DNA of 64,000 bases. Source: UBA1672 sp964352665. GTDB lineage: Bacteria; Pseudomonadota; Alphaproteobacteria; Micavibrionales; Micavibrionaceae. The DNA is taken from the NCBI GenBank assembly GCA_964352665.1, contig CAYGSJ010000008.1:1-64000 (forward strand). Reading direction: 5' to 3'. This document shows positions 43,703 to 52,788 of this stretch, in pieces (within the stretch, counting starts at the first letter, position 1; the number at the start of each line of letters is the position of its first letter). A program made the translations under genes and the position numbers. The notes under the pieces were generated by a model. That model had not been told where the DNA came from. It worked only from the letters and a program-made list of their open reading frames with translations, and searched no databases.

Positions 43703-44798
43703 CTGATTTTTCTGCGCGTATTTGTTCGCGTAAATGGTCAATGGGGAAAGATTTGCGCCCATCTTTATAATGCCAATACGTCCAGCCATTACAAGAAGGG
43801 GCATCTTGGACAGCTGCTCCAACTTTGTGAATAGATCCTCTCACGCTGTCAATTCTATTCTGGGTCATAATGGATCCATCTGCATGAACCGTTGCCTTAT
43901 GTTTATTTTTAGAATCTGTAAGAACGGCTCCTGGTTGAATAAGGCCGCGCTCGATGAGTGTCCCAAAGGGGACGCGGGGTTGTTCACGTTTTGCTTTGGT
44001 TTCAACCAGATTACCCTTTAGTGGCTCTATCTCGGCTATCCGCTTTTTAGCAAAATTGGCGTAGGTTTTATCACGTTCTAGCCCAATAAAGGAACGTCCT
44101 AGTTTTTTTGCTACAGCTCCCGTTGTGCCGGTTCCAAAAAAAGGATCGAGAACTGTTTCGCCTCGACGAGTAGAAGCCATCAGAACGCGATGGAGTAGAG
44201 ATTCCGGTTTTTGAGTTGGGTGCGCCTTTTTGCCGTCGGCATCTTTGAGGCGCTCTGCGCCCGTACATAGGGGCAGATACCAATCACTACGCATTTGCAA
44301 ATCTTCGTTCAAAGATTTCATAGCGTCGTAGTTAAAGTAGTATTTTGATTTTTCCGATTTAGCGGCCCATATCAGGGTTTCGTGGGCATTGGTAAAGCGA
44401 CGGCCCCGAAAATTAGGCATTGGGTTGGATTTTCTCCAGATAATATCATTCAGGATCCAGAATCCCATATCTTGTAGGATATAGCCTAATCTAAAAATAT
44501 TATGATAGCTGCCAATCACCCATATCGAGCCATCAGGCTTAAGTGTTTCACGGGCAGCTGAAAGCCATTCGCGTGTAAAATCGTCATAAATTTTAATGCT
44601 GTCGAACTGATCCCAATCGTTATCAACGGCGTCTACTTTTGAATTGTTCGGGCGATGCAAGTCACCACCCAATTGCAGGTTATAAGGGGGATCAGCAAAA
44701 ATGCAGTCGACAGACTCTTTTTCTAGGGATTGCATACCTTTTATACAGTCGCCCACGATGATTTGTTCTGTGCATAAGTTCTTTTTTTGACTCGACAT
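43695..44798 (-). CDS. ccrM: CcrM-type adenine methyltransferase (GANTC)
   Basis: A 367-residue beta-class N6-adenine methylase. DPPYNLQLGG (D36-Y39) is motif IV, and LDPFFGTGTTGAVA is the SAM site. The C-terminal extension with RVPFGTLIERGLIQPG and WTYWHYKDG is specific to CcrM. In Caulobacter it methylates hemimethylated GANTC after replication and controls cell-cycle genes. It follows rnhB, the conserved order, and its upstream region is dense in GANTC. Confidence 0.95.
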   Translation of the reverse strand: MSSQKKNLCTEQIIVGDCIKGMQSLEKESVDCIFADPPYNLQLGGDLHRPNNSKVDAVDNDWDQFDSIKIYDDFTREWLSAARETLKPDGSIWVIGSYHNIFRLGYILQDMGFWILNDIIWRKSNPMPNFRGRRFTNAHETLIWAAKSEKSKYYFNYDAMKSLNEDLQMRSDWYLPLCTGAERLKDADGKKAHPTQKPESLLHRVLMASTRRGETVLDPFFGTGTTGAVAKKLGRSFIGLERDKTYANFAKKRIAEIEPLKGNLVETKAKREQPRVPFGTLIERGLIQPGAVLTDSKNKHKATVHADGSIMTQNRIDSVRGSIHKVGAAVQDAPSCNGWTYWHYKDGRKSFPIDHLREQIRAEKSDG

Positions 44799-44930
44799 CG
44801 CTAATCCTTTTTGAAAATTGAAGTCGAATCATGAGTCATTACGGACTCTGGGTCAAGAAAAATATTCTTTTTTTTGTATTGGACTCAGGTGTTTATGTGA
44901 AATTCTTCATGTAAACTATTGAGTTGACTC
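44789..44930. promoter_or_regulatory. cluster of six GANTC sites at ccrM
   Basis: Sites start at 44789 (GACTC), 44826 (GAATC), 44833 (GAGTC), 44844 (GACTC), 44882 (GACTC) and 44926 (GACTC). Random expectation is about one per 256 positions. The first lies in the ccrM coding start and the last in the 3' end of rnhB. They form a plausible methylation switch for ccrM, as with the GANTC sites in the Caulobacter ccrM promoter. Confidence 0.7.
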
Positions 44931-45527
44931 AATATATGCGCGAACTGGGCTAAAGCTTTTGCGGTGATGTTCGCTTATACCGTGTTTCAAGATAGCCTGC
45001 CGATGTTCTTCCGTGGGGTAGCCAGAATTTTTTACCCAAGCATAATAAGGGTATTCTTCAGAGATTTTATGCATAATGCGGTCTCTGTGGACTTTTGCAA
45101 TAATGGAGGCTGCGGCAATTGTTTTTGATTTACTATCCCCTTTAACAACAGTTGTGGTCTTGCATTTTATATCAGGGGCTTTGTTTCCATCAATGAGAGC
45201 ATGGCTAATCTCATGATTTATTGTTTCAAACGCATTTTTCATAGCTTTCAAGGAGGCTTGTAAAATATTAATTTCGTCTATTTCCCCTGCTGAAATTTCG
45301 GCGATGGAGTAGGGGAAGTGGGCTGTTATCTCTCTAAAAAGCTCTTCTCTCTTGGTTGGCGCTAATTTTTTACTGTCCTTAATGTTACTGATAAATTGCA
45401 GATGGCGCAGCTCTCTAGGAATAATAACGCAGGCGGCAACAACCGGACCAGCCAGTGGTCCCCGTCCAACTTCATCAATGCCGCATATTGATCCTTCGAG
45501 CTGATCTTCTATCAAAAAACTGACCAT
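44916..45527 (-). CDS. rnhB: ribonuclease HII
   Basis: 203 residues. Active acids in GIDEVGRGPLAGPV and ALIDGNK, and AAASIIAKVHRD with a second conserved block, mark type 2 RNase H. It removes ribonucleotides from DNA. It is three bases downstream of pepN. Confidence 0.96.
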   Translation of the reverse strand: MVSFLIEDQLEGSICGIDEVGRGPLAGPVVAACVIIPRELRHLQFISNIKDSKKLAPTKREELFREITAHFPYSIAEISAGEIDEINILQASLKAMKNAFETINHEISHALIDGNKAPDIKCKTTTVVKGDSKSKTIAAASIIAKVHRDRIMHKISEEYPYYAWVKNSGYPTEEHRQAILKHGISEHHRKSFSPVRAYIESTQ

Positions 45528-45530
45528 TCT

Positions 45531-48110
45531 CTACACCTTTAGGCTTTTTCCGGCTATTTCGTATATGTCCGGGGCAATATTTTGCATTTTGAGAATATCT
45601 GAGAGCGCCTCTTTCATCATTTTTTGACGATCCGGCGTATAGCGCTGCCATTCTCTAAGCGGCGTAAGCAATCGTGCACCAATTTGAGGATTTATATCAT
45701 TAAGTTCAATGACGGCATCTCGCAAGAAGGTATATCCCGAGCCATCGGCAGCATGAAACCTAACCGGATTATTCATAGCAAAGGCGGAGAATAGGGAGCG
45801 AACTCTGTTGGGGTTTTTGATATTAAAATCTTTATGCTTTCTAAGTTGCTTTATGACATCAATGGTTTTTGGAAGGTGAATCATAGCCTGAGCGCTGAAC
45901 CATTTATCAATAACAAGGGGATATGCTTTAAAACGGTCATAAAAATCCGTAACAATCTCATTGTGAACATTACCATCTAATGCGCATCCCAGATAAAGTG
46001 CCGCCATTCGGTCTGTCATATTATTGGCAGTATCGTAATGTTCCTTACAGCGTGCAGAATCTTCACTGGTAAGTTTATTAGAGGCAAGCAATAACGCGGT
46101 GTTTTGGAGGACACGCTGACCCATGGCTTTTGCCTCTATTGAAAACTGTTTATCTGTGCGGTTGGTTTCATAAATATCCACAAGTTTGTCTACAAAGTTA
46201 TCCACAATGCTGTTGATAACTTTTTCACGTGTATCGTGTATTGCTTGAGGATCAACAACTTTTTGTTCCTGACTGATGCGTGAGATATCAGGAATACTGA
46301 TTGCTCTGGCCATAAGAGCTTTATCTGCTTTCGGATCGGCTGTGCGATGGAGGAGGTCGCTATAGGTATCAAGGAAAACTTGCGGGACATCGCCGCCAGT
46401 TTCCATCATTTTAATAATTGTCCGAAGCATGTATGTTTGTCCTGCTTCCCAGCGGTTAAAACCGTCCTTGTCATGAACCATAAGAAAAGCCAAGTCATCG
46501 TCGGTTAAATCTGTTGTGAGCTTTACAGGGGCAGAAAAGCTTCTCAGAACCGAAGGGGTTGGATTAGAGGCTACATCTTTAATTTCAAAGTCCTGCAAAC
46601 CTTTTGTTAGTAGTAAGGTTTCTTGCGCAATATCATCTCCATTATCATTCAAAAGACCAATTGTTATTGGCATAGGCATGGGTTTTTTGTTTTTTTGGCC
46701 TGCTGTTTCGGGGATATTTTGTTCAAGGCGAACGTTATATGTTTTTGTATCTTCGTCGTAAGTGCCGGTAAAATTGACTTCCGGGGTTCCTGCCTGAGAA
46801 TACCAAAGCCTGAATTGAGATAGATCAACTCCGCTTGCATCCTGCATCGCCTGAACAAAGTCATCACATGTCACAGCTTGTCCGTCATGACGCTTAAAGT
46901 AGAGGTCTGTCCCTTTTCTATAGTGTTCTTTTCCTAGAATAGTGTGCAGCATACGAATGACTTCGGCCCCTTTTTCATAGACGGTCATTGTGTAGAAATT
47001 ATTGATCTCTATGTAATTGTCAGGGCGTATGGAATGAGCGAGAGGGGACGAATCTTCTGCAAACTGAAAACGACGCAGATGTGTGACATCATCAATGCGC
47101 TGAACATCCCGTGAATGTGTATCTGCCGAAAATTCTTGGTCTCTGAAAACGGTCAAACCTTCTTTGAGAGAAAGCTGAAACCAGTCACGGCAAGTTACAC
47201 GATTCCCACTCCAGTTATGAAAGTATTCGTGTGCGATAACACTTTCGACGCGCATGAAGTCGCTGTCTGTCGCGGTATCTTGGTGGGCAAGAACGAGAGC
47301 GGTGTTGAAAATATTAAGGGATTTATTTTCCATTGCCCCCATATTGAAGTCGCTAACAGCAACGATGTTGAAGATGTTCAGGTCATATTCTAGTCCATAG
47401 ACCTCTTCATCCCATTTCATAGATCTTTTGAGGCTATCCATTGCATGAGCGCATTGGCTTTCGTCGCCAGGTCTGACGTAAATATAAAGGTCGACTTTTT
47501 GTCCGGACGAAGTTGTAAAACTATCACGTATATGAGTTAAATCTCCAGCAACCAAGGCAAAGAGATAGCAAGGTTTCGGGTGTGGGTCTTGCCATATAGT
47601 AAAATGTCTTTCCGCACCGGATGGTCCATCATCTACTTTGTTTCCATTGGACAACAGAACCGGATATTTTTTATCAGCCTCTATGCGAACAGTGAAGGTG
47701 GTCAAAACATCCGGTCTGTCGGGGTAATAGGTGATGCGACGAAAGCCTTCTGCTTCACACTGGGTACAGTATGTGCCACCGGAATTATACAATCCTTCCA
47801 GTCTTGTATTTTTTTCGGGGTAAATTTTTGTCTGAATTTCTAGGTTAAAAGAATTGGGAACATTGTTGATGGTTATATGGCTGTCAGTTTTTTTATAATC
47901 ATCATGTTCTTTTCCATCTATTTTCAGGGTTAAAAGCTCCAGATCTTCCCCGAATAAGAAAAGTTCATTTGTGTTTCCTTCATACTGTGCGGATGCAGTG
48001 ACAATCGTGTACCCTTCATGAATATCAAAATTCAAATCTAATGATTTAATTTGAAAGGGGAAAGGCTGATAGTCTTTCAAGTGTATTGTCTTTAGAGTTT
48101 CGGTGCGCAT
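45531..48110 (-). CDS. pepN: aminopeptidase N (M1)
   Basis: 859 residues. GAMEN (258-262) and the zinc motif HEYFH (H294, E295, H298) with a downstream glutamate in KEGLTVF are intact. It is a broad-specificity cytoplasmic peptidase. Openings reach 48170, but ATG 48110 (MRTETLKTIHLKDY) has GAAGG five bases upstream. It lies 66 bases after proB on the same strand. Confidence 0.96.
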   Translation of the reverse strand: MRTETLKTIHLKDYQPFPFQIKSLDLNFDIHEGYTIVTASAQYEGNTNELFLFGEDLELLTLKIDGKEHDDYKKTDSHITINNVPNSFNLEIQTKIYPEKNTRLEGLYNSGGTYCTQCEAEGFRRITYYPDRPDVLTTFTVRIEADKKYPVLLSNGNKVDDGPSGAERHFTIWQDPHPKPCYLFALVAGDLTHIRDSFTTSSGQKVDLYIYVRPGDESQCAHAMDSLKRSMKWDEEVYGLEYDLNIFNIVAVSDFNMGAMENKSLNIFNTALVLAHQDTATDSDFMRVESVIAHEYFHNWSGNRVTCRDWFQLSLKEGLTVFRDQEFSADTHSRDVQRIDDVTHLRRFQFAEDSSPLAHSIRPDNYIEINNFYTMTVYEKGAEVIRMLHTILGKEHYRKGTDLYFKRHDGQAVTCDDFVQAMQDASGVDLSQFRLWYSQAGTPEVNFTGTYDEDTKTYNVRLEQNIPETAGQKNKKPMPMPITIGLLNDNGDDIAQETLLLTKGLQDFEIKDVASNPTPSVLRSFSAPVKLTTDLTDDDLAFLMVHDKDGFNRWEAGQTYMLRTIIKMMETGGDVPQVFLDTYSDLLHRTADPKADKALMARAISIPDISRISQEQKVVDPQAIHDTREKVINSIVDNFVDKLVDIYETNRTDKQFSIEAKAMGQRVLQNTALLLASNKLTSEDSARCKEHYDTANNMTDRMAALYLGCALDGNVHNEIVTDFYDRFKAYPLVIDKWFSAQAMIHLPKTIDVIKQLRKHKDFNIKNPNRVRSLFSAFAMNNPVRFHAADGSGYTFLRDAVIELNDINPQIGARLLTPLREWQRYTPDRQKMMKEALSDILKMQNIAPDIYEIAGKSLKV

Positions 48111-48175
48111 AAATACCTTCATCGTGATTCGATTGAACACATATGATGAAACAAAAGAAACGCGATGCAAAGAGG

Positions 48176-49330
48176 TTAAAAGCTTAAAACCATATCATTG
48201 CGGTGAATGAGCTCGTCACGACCGACAAAACCCAGAATATCATGAATATCTGTGCTGTTTCTTCCCAGAATACGTTTGGCTTCGTCTGCGTTATAAGCGC
48301 TCAGGCCCATTCCAATCTTTTTATTTGATAGGGTTTTAATTTCAATGACATCCCCTCGTTTGAAATCGCCTTCTATTAATTTCACGCCAACAGGTAGAAG
48401 GCTTTTTCCATCTTGTAAAGCAGCAAGCGCGCCGTCATCTATAACGGCAGAACCTTTCGGATGCATATGTGCGCTGAGCCATATTTGGCGGGCGTTACTA
48501 TCGCATTTTTTTGCAATAAACAGGGAGGATTTTTTATCGCTACTAGAGCAAAGATTGCTCACAGCATTGTTCTCCTGTCCATTAGTGATAATCAGGTTTA
48601 TGCCTGTGTTTGTCGCCGAAATAGCAGCTTCTAGTTTGCTTTTCATACCTCCTGTACTAAGCCCCGGCACTGCATCTCCAGCCATTTTTATATGTTCATC
48701 TGTGATTTTCTCAATAATTGGAAGATGCTTTGCGTTTGGGTTTCTCTCTGGATTATCTGTGTAGAGGCCATCAGTGGTCGAGAGCAGAATAACCGTATCG
48801 GCAAGAATCATTTGCGCTACTCTAACGCTTAACCGATCGTTATCGCCAAAACGTATTTCTCCGGTGGATACCGTATCATTTTCATTAATAATGGGAACGA
48901 GGCCGTGGTCGAGCAAAGTATATAGTGTTTCACGCGCGTTAAGATTCATACGCCGATTTTCTGTTTCACTCATAGTCAGAAGAACTTGCCCTGTGGTTCT
49001 TTCTTGTTTTTGAAAAGCCTGAAAATAGCCGTGGAATACGTGATATTGTCCAACGGAGGAGGCGGCCTGTTTTTTTGATAATGGGATTGTATCCGGTGCT
49101 ATATCTGGCGAGATACCGAGAGCTTTACGTCCTAAGGCAATTCCACCAGACGAAACAACAACAACCTTTTTTCCTTGCTCCAGAAGCGCTTTTATATCTT
49201 TTGCAAAGGAATCCATCCAGATTTGATTAACTTTGTCCAAATCATTTCCACGCACCAAAGCAGAGCCAATTTTAAAAACAATCAGGTTACTTTTTTGTAT
49301 GACTGACTGCGCGGAAGGGGGTGGATTCAT
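48176..49330 (-). CDS. proB: glutamate 5-kinase
   Basis: 384 residues. The kinase domain has VFKIGSALV, VVSSGGIALGRKALG and INENDTVSTGEIRFGDND; a C-terminal PUA domain (about 280-370) is present. It is the first step of proline synthesis. The start overlaps the obgE stop by four bases. The obgE-proB pair is common in alphaproteobacteria. Confidence 0.95.
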   Translation of the reverse strand: MNPPPSAQSVIQKSNLIVFKIGSALVRGNDLDKVNQIWMDSFAKDIKALLEQGKKVVVVSSGGIALGRKALGISPDIAPDTIPLSKKQAASSVGQYHVFHGYFQAFQKQERTTGQVLLTMSETENRRMNLNARETLYTLLDHGLVPIINENDTVSTGEIRFGDNDRLSVRVAQMILADTVILLSTTDGLYTDNPERNPNAKHLPIIEKITDEHIKMAGDAVPGLSTGGMKSKLEAAISATNTGINLIITNGQENNAVSNLCSSSDKKSSLFIAKKCDSNARQIWLSAHMHPKGSAVIDDGALAALQDGKSLLPVGVKLIEGDFKRGDVIEIKTLSNKKIGMGLSAYNADEAKRILGRNSTDIHDILGFVGRDELIHRNDMVLSF

Positions 49331-50358
49331 GGTTTAAATGCCTTGCTATCTTCTTCATCGCTACCGAATTTTTCGTGATAAACAACTTTTGCAAGTTCAA
49401 AAAGAATGTTTTTTGTATTTTCACCTGAAACCGCGGACATAATATGAACTTTTTTTCCGGTGGCTTGTTCAAACATTTTCGCTTGGTCTAGGGTCAGGTC
49501 TTCACCTAATGCATCGGCTTTGTTTAAGGCAATCAACTCCGGCTTTTGCTCTAGGCCGCAGCCATATTCCCGTAATTCATTGCGTATTGTTTTATAGGCG
49601 TCTTCCAGATTATCTTGTGTGCAATCAATGATATGAAGAATAACCGAGGTGCGTTCGATGTGCCCCAGAAAGCGATCTCCCAGACCTTGTCCTTCATGTG
49701 CGCCTTCAATAAGGCCAGGAATATCGGCTATAACAAAATCACGTTCACCGGCTTTAACAACACCTAAATTGGGATGTAGTGTTGTAAAGGGGTAATCTGC
49801 GATCTTAGGCTTTGCATTTGAGCAAGCGGCTAGAAAGGTTGATTTTCCAGCATTGGGTAATCCAACCAGACCGACATCGGCAATTAATTTCAAGCGTAGC
49901 CAGATTGCTATTTCCTGTGCAGGCCAACCGGGTGTGAATTTGCGAGGAGCCTGATTGGTGGCGCTTTTGTAGTGGGCATTTCCAAAGCCGCCGTCTCCAC
50001 CTTTAAGGAATTTTATTTTTTGTCCTTCCTCAACCAGGTCCGCGAGGACAGTGTCCTTTTCGTCGTCAAGAATTTCTGTACCGACGGGAACTCTAATAAT
50101 CAGGTCGTCACCACCAGCTCCGGTCTTATTGCGTCCAGATCCGTGTTTTCCCGGCTCGGCCTTGAAGTGTTGTTGATAGCGAAAATCTATAAGGGTATTT
50201 AATGTTTCAACAGCTTCGAAATAGATGTCACCACCTTTTCCGCCGTTTCCTCCATCAGGGCCACCGTATTCAATGTATTTTTCACGACGAAATGAAACAC
50301 AGCCAGGGCCACCCTTGCCACTTTGTAGATATATTTTTGCTTCGTCTAAAAACTTCAT
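49327..50358 (-). CDS. obgE: GTPase ObgE
   Basis: 343 residues. The glycine-rich Obg fold (GGPDGGNGGKGGD, KHGSGRNKTGAGG) is followed by a G domain with GLPNAGKST, DIPGLIEGAHEGQGLG and LNKAD. It links ribosome assembly to growth state. It follows rpmA after a strong terminator hairpin, so read-through or another promoter must supply it. Confidence 0.96.
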   Translation of the reverse strand: MKFLDEAKIYLQSGKGGPGCVSFRREKYIEYGGPDGGNGGKGGDIYFEAVETLNTLIDFRYQQHFKAEPGKHGSGRNKTGAGGDDLIIRVPVGTEILDDEKDTVLADLVEEGQKIKFLKGGDGGFGNAHYKSATNQAPRKFTPGWPAQEIAIWLRLKLIADVGLVGLPNAGKSTFLAACSNAKPKIADYPFTTLHPNLGVVKAGERDFVIADIPGLIEGAHEGQGLGDRFLGHIERTSVILHIIDCTQDNLEDAYKTIRNELREYGCGLEQKPELIALNKADALGEDLTLDQAKMFEQATGKKVHIMSAVSGENTKNILFELAKVVYHEKFGSDEEDSKAFKP

Positions 50359-50372
50359 TATTCTTTGCCATC

Positions 50373-50397
50373 AAAAAAGGGGGAACAGTTTTCCCCC
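50373..50397 (-). terminator. intrinsic terminator between rpmA and obgE
   Basis: On the minus strand GGGGGAA, a loop of five to six, TTCCCCC and then TTTTTT (50373-50378). A seven-pair, GC-rich stem with a T run is a textbook terminator, placed 14 bases upstream of the obgE start. Confidence 0.8.
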
Positions 50398-50425
50398 TCG
50401 TATAATCTTGATTTCACTGGGAGTT

Positions 50426-50710
50426 TTACTCGGCAGCCTGAGCCTGAGTAGAATCGTTTGCCGGAACGATGTTTACGATAGATTGTCCACCTTTTCCCTT
50501 TGTAAACAGAACCTGTCCATTAAGGAGAGCAAAAATCGTATGGTCTTTACCCAAGCCCACGTTCTTACCTGGTTTCCACTTCGTTCCACGTTGGCGAACT
50601 ATAATATTACCTGCCAACACTTCCTGACCGCCATATCTTTTTACGCCAAGGCGGCGACCAGCTGAGTCACGTCCGTTTTTAGAACTACCACCTGCTTTTT
50701 TATGTGCCAT
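50426..50710 (-). CDS. rpmA: 50S ribosomal protein L27
   Basis: 94 residues starting MAHKKAGGSSKNGRDSAG, with QRGTKWKPGKNVGLGKDHT. Its N-terminus reaches the peptidyl-transferase centre. It lies 29 bases after rplU. Confidence 0.97.
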   Translation of the reverse strand: MAHKKAGGSSKNGRDSAGRRLGVKRYGGQEVLAGNIIVRQRGTKWKPGKNVGLGKDHTIFALLNGQVLFTKGKGGQSIVNIVPANDSTQAQAAE

Positions 50711-50739
50711 AACTTAATCTCCTGAATTATAAAACTGAC

Positions 50740-51054
50740 TTAGGCAGCCTTGATGTTTGTTATTTGAATCATCGTAAGATCTTGACGGTGACCTTTTTTA
50801 CGACGGTAGTTCTGGCGACGCTTTTTCTTGAAAATAGTGATTTTAGGGCCGCGTGTCTGAGACACAAGTGTTGCTTCCACCGAGGCACCTTTGATAAGAG
50901 GTTCCCCAAGTGTTGCTTTCTTTCCGTCAGAAACCATAAGAACAGTGTCCAGAGTTACCTTATCACCTTCTTTTCCTTCAAGTTTTTCTACAAGAAGCTT
51001 ATCATCTTTTTGTACTTTATACTGTTTTCCACCAGTCTTAATAACAGCAAACAT
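50740..51054 (-). CDS. rplU: 50S ribosomal protein L21
   Basis: 104 residues starting MFAVIKTGGKQYKVQ, with a basic end (KKKRRQNYRRKKGHRQ) and a final ITNIKA. It binds 23S rRNA domain III. It is the first gene of the rplU-rpmA-(obgE-proB-pepN) run. Confidence 0.97.
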   Translation of the reverse strand: MFAVIKTGGKQYKVQKDDKLLVEKLEGKEGDKVTLDTVLMVSDGKKATLGEPLIKGASVEATLVSQTRGPKITIFKKKRRQNYRRKKGHRQDLTMIQITNIKAA

Positions 51055-51093
51055 CTCTTTATTCCGTTTTTATATATATTTGATAGACGAGGG

Positions 51094-51122
51094 AAATAAT
51101 CATATTCCCCCTGAAGTGTCAA
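51094..51122 (-). promoter_or_regulatory. promoter of rplU-rpmA
   Basis: A perfect TTGACA (as TGTCAA, 51117-51122), 17 bases and TTATTT (51094-51099) on the minus strand, about 40 bases before rplU. The -35 box is strong, the -10 box moderate. Confidence 0.5.
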
Positions 51123-51257
51123 GGAATATCGTGCAAATATTACCAATAATTTTGCTAATTCAGCACTCTAACAAAAAAAACAAAAATTATAAGGTATAAG
51201 GCCAATTTCGGTCTTTAGTTTCTATCTTGGCTAGTTTATCGTTCTGTGGTAACAAAA

Positions 51258-51287
51258 TTGTCTCGAATATAACCCTTACTCTAGATA
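51258..51287 (+). promoter_or_regulatory. candidate promoter of nhaD
   Basis: TTGTCT (51258-51263), 18 bases and TAGATA (51282-51287), about 22 bases before the nhaD ATG. No riboswitch fold was recognised in 51123-51257, which is otherwise empty. Confidence 0.4.
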
Positions 51288-51309
51288 TTGCTCTGAATTA
51301 TTGAAAATC

Positions 51310-52707
51310 ATGATTTTACGAATTTTTTCTATATTAGTATTAACCGTATCCGCATTGTTGTTTTTACCTGGTAGCGTTTTGGCAGCTGCAGAGGCGGAAG
51401 GGGCGCAGAGCCTTAATATAGGCCTTCATTGGGCTGGAATTCTGTGTTTGTTAATTTTTATACTTTCCTATGCTGCTGTGCTTGCAGAAGAGTACACACA
51501 TATGAGAAAGTCGAAGCCCGTTATACTTGGGGCTGGCTTGATTTGGGTTGTAATTGCCTTTATTGCGCCGGAATACGGCGTAGATAAGCATGCATTACAT
51601 ACCGCAATCATGCATGGTTTGGAGGAATATGCGAGTCTTATGCTGTTTTTGCTGGCGGCAATGACCTATATCAGTGCGCTTCAGGATCGTAATGTTTTTG
51701 CAGTGATACGAATGAAGCTTGTTTTATCTGGCATGACTCTACGTCAGCTTTTCTGGGCTACGGGATTTCTTGCCTTCTTTTTATCCCCCATAGCTGACAA
51801 TTTAACAACGGCTTTGGTTATGGGCGCTGTAATTATGGCTGTGGGGCATAATAACGCCAAATTTATTACTTTAGGATGTGTGAATGTTGTTTCGGCGGCT
51901 AATGCCGGTGGTGCTTTTAGCCCCTTTGGTGATATCACAACATTAATGGTATGGCAGGCAGGAGAAGTTGAGTTTTTCGAGTTTTTTGTTTTGTTTTTCC
52001 CGTCTCTAGCAAATTTTTTGGTGCCCGCCTTCATTATGAGCTTCTTTATTAGTAAGGAAAAACCCGAAACTATTGACGAACATATTGAAATGAAGCAAGG
52101 CGCAAAATATATCATTGCCTTTGCCTTTATGACCATTGCCATGGCGGTAGGATTTGAGCAAACGCTAGGTCTTCCACCGTTTGTTGGGATGATGACAGGT
52201 ATGTCGGTGCTGATGATTACAGCTTGGTTTATTCGCCATGCTGGTAATGTCAAGGACAAGGACTTTGATATTCTTGATAATGTTGCTTCGGCAGAATGGG
52301 ATACATTACTTTTCTTCTTCGGTGTGATTTTTAGTGTTGGAGGGCTTGCTTTCCTTGGTTATTTAGAGCTTATGTCCAATGCGTTGTATGACGGATACGG
52401 TGCTAGCGCAACCAACATCTTTTTAGGTATTCTATCGGCTCTTATTGATAATATCCCTGTTATGTTTGCTGTTCTTACCATGGATCCGCAAATGGATCAT
52501 TTCCAGTGGCTCTTGATTACCTTAACAGCCGGAGTAGGGGGAAGCTTGCTTTCTATCGGTTCTGCGGCTGGCGTTGCGCTTATGGGCACGGCACGCGGAT
52601 ATTACACTTTCTTTTCTCACCTGAAATGGACGCCTGTACTGCTTTTGGGCTATATAGCCTCGATAATCGTCCACTTTTGGATTAATCACCCAGACGGGCT
52701 TTTTTAA
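51310..52707 (+). CDS. nhaD: NhaD-type Na+/H+ antiporter
   Basis: 465 residues with a signal-like first helix and about twelve membrane segments. NhaD blocks are SPIADNLTTALVMGAV, AANAGGAFSPFGDITTLMVW, WDTLLFFFGVIF and SALIDNIPVMFAVL. It exports sodium or lithium in exchange for protons and is frequent in marine or halotolerant bacteria. A TTG at 51301 is an alternative start. It is monocistronic. Confidence 0.93.
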   Translation: MILRIFSILVLTVSALLFLPGSVLAAAEAEGAQSLNIGLHWAGILCLLIFILSYAAVLAEEYTHMRKSKPVILGAGLIWVVIAFIAPEYGVDKHALHTAIMHGLEEYASLMLFLLAAMTYISALQDRNVFAVIRMKLVLSGMTLRQLFWATGFLAFFLSPIADNLTTALVMGAVIMAVGHNNAKFITLGCVNVVSAANAGGAFSPFGDITTLMVWQAGEVEFFEFFVLFFPSLANFLVPAFIMSFFISKEKPETIDEHIEMKQGAKYIIAFAFMTIAMAVGFEQTLGLPPFVGMMTGMSVLMITAWFIRHAGNVKDKDFDILDNVASAEWDTLLFFFGVIFSVGGLAFLGYLELMSNALYDGYGASATNIFLGILSALIDNIPVMFAVLTMDPQMDHFQWLLITLTAGVGGSLLSIGSAAGVALMGTARGYYTFFSHLKWTPVLLLGYIASIIVHFWINHPDGLF

Positions 52708-52746
52708 TGGTCAATACTGACATTATTTTATAGCATTCTTGATCCT

Positions 52747-52773
52747 ACTTATGTATTATGTTTTTACATAAGT
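52747..52773. repeat. inverted repeat before the GNAT gene
   Basis: ACTTATGTA, nine bases, TACATAAGT: perfect arms, 15 bases before the start codon. With no T run it is not a terminator; it may be an operator or a hairpin in the leader. Confidence 0.6.
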
Positions 52774-52788
52774 CACGGTGGTTTCAGT

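Noticed and set aside
51055..51300. Possible riboswitch or L21-type leader between rplU and nhaD.
   Set aside because: No recognised conserved core; only promoter-like boxes were found.
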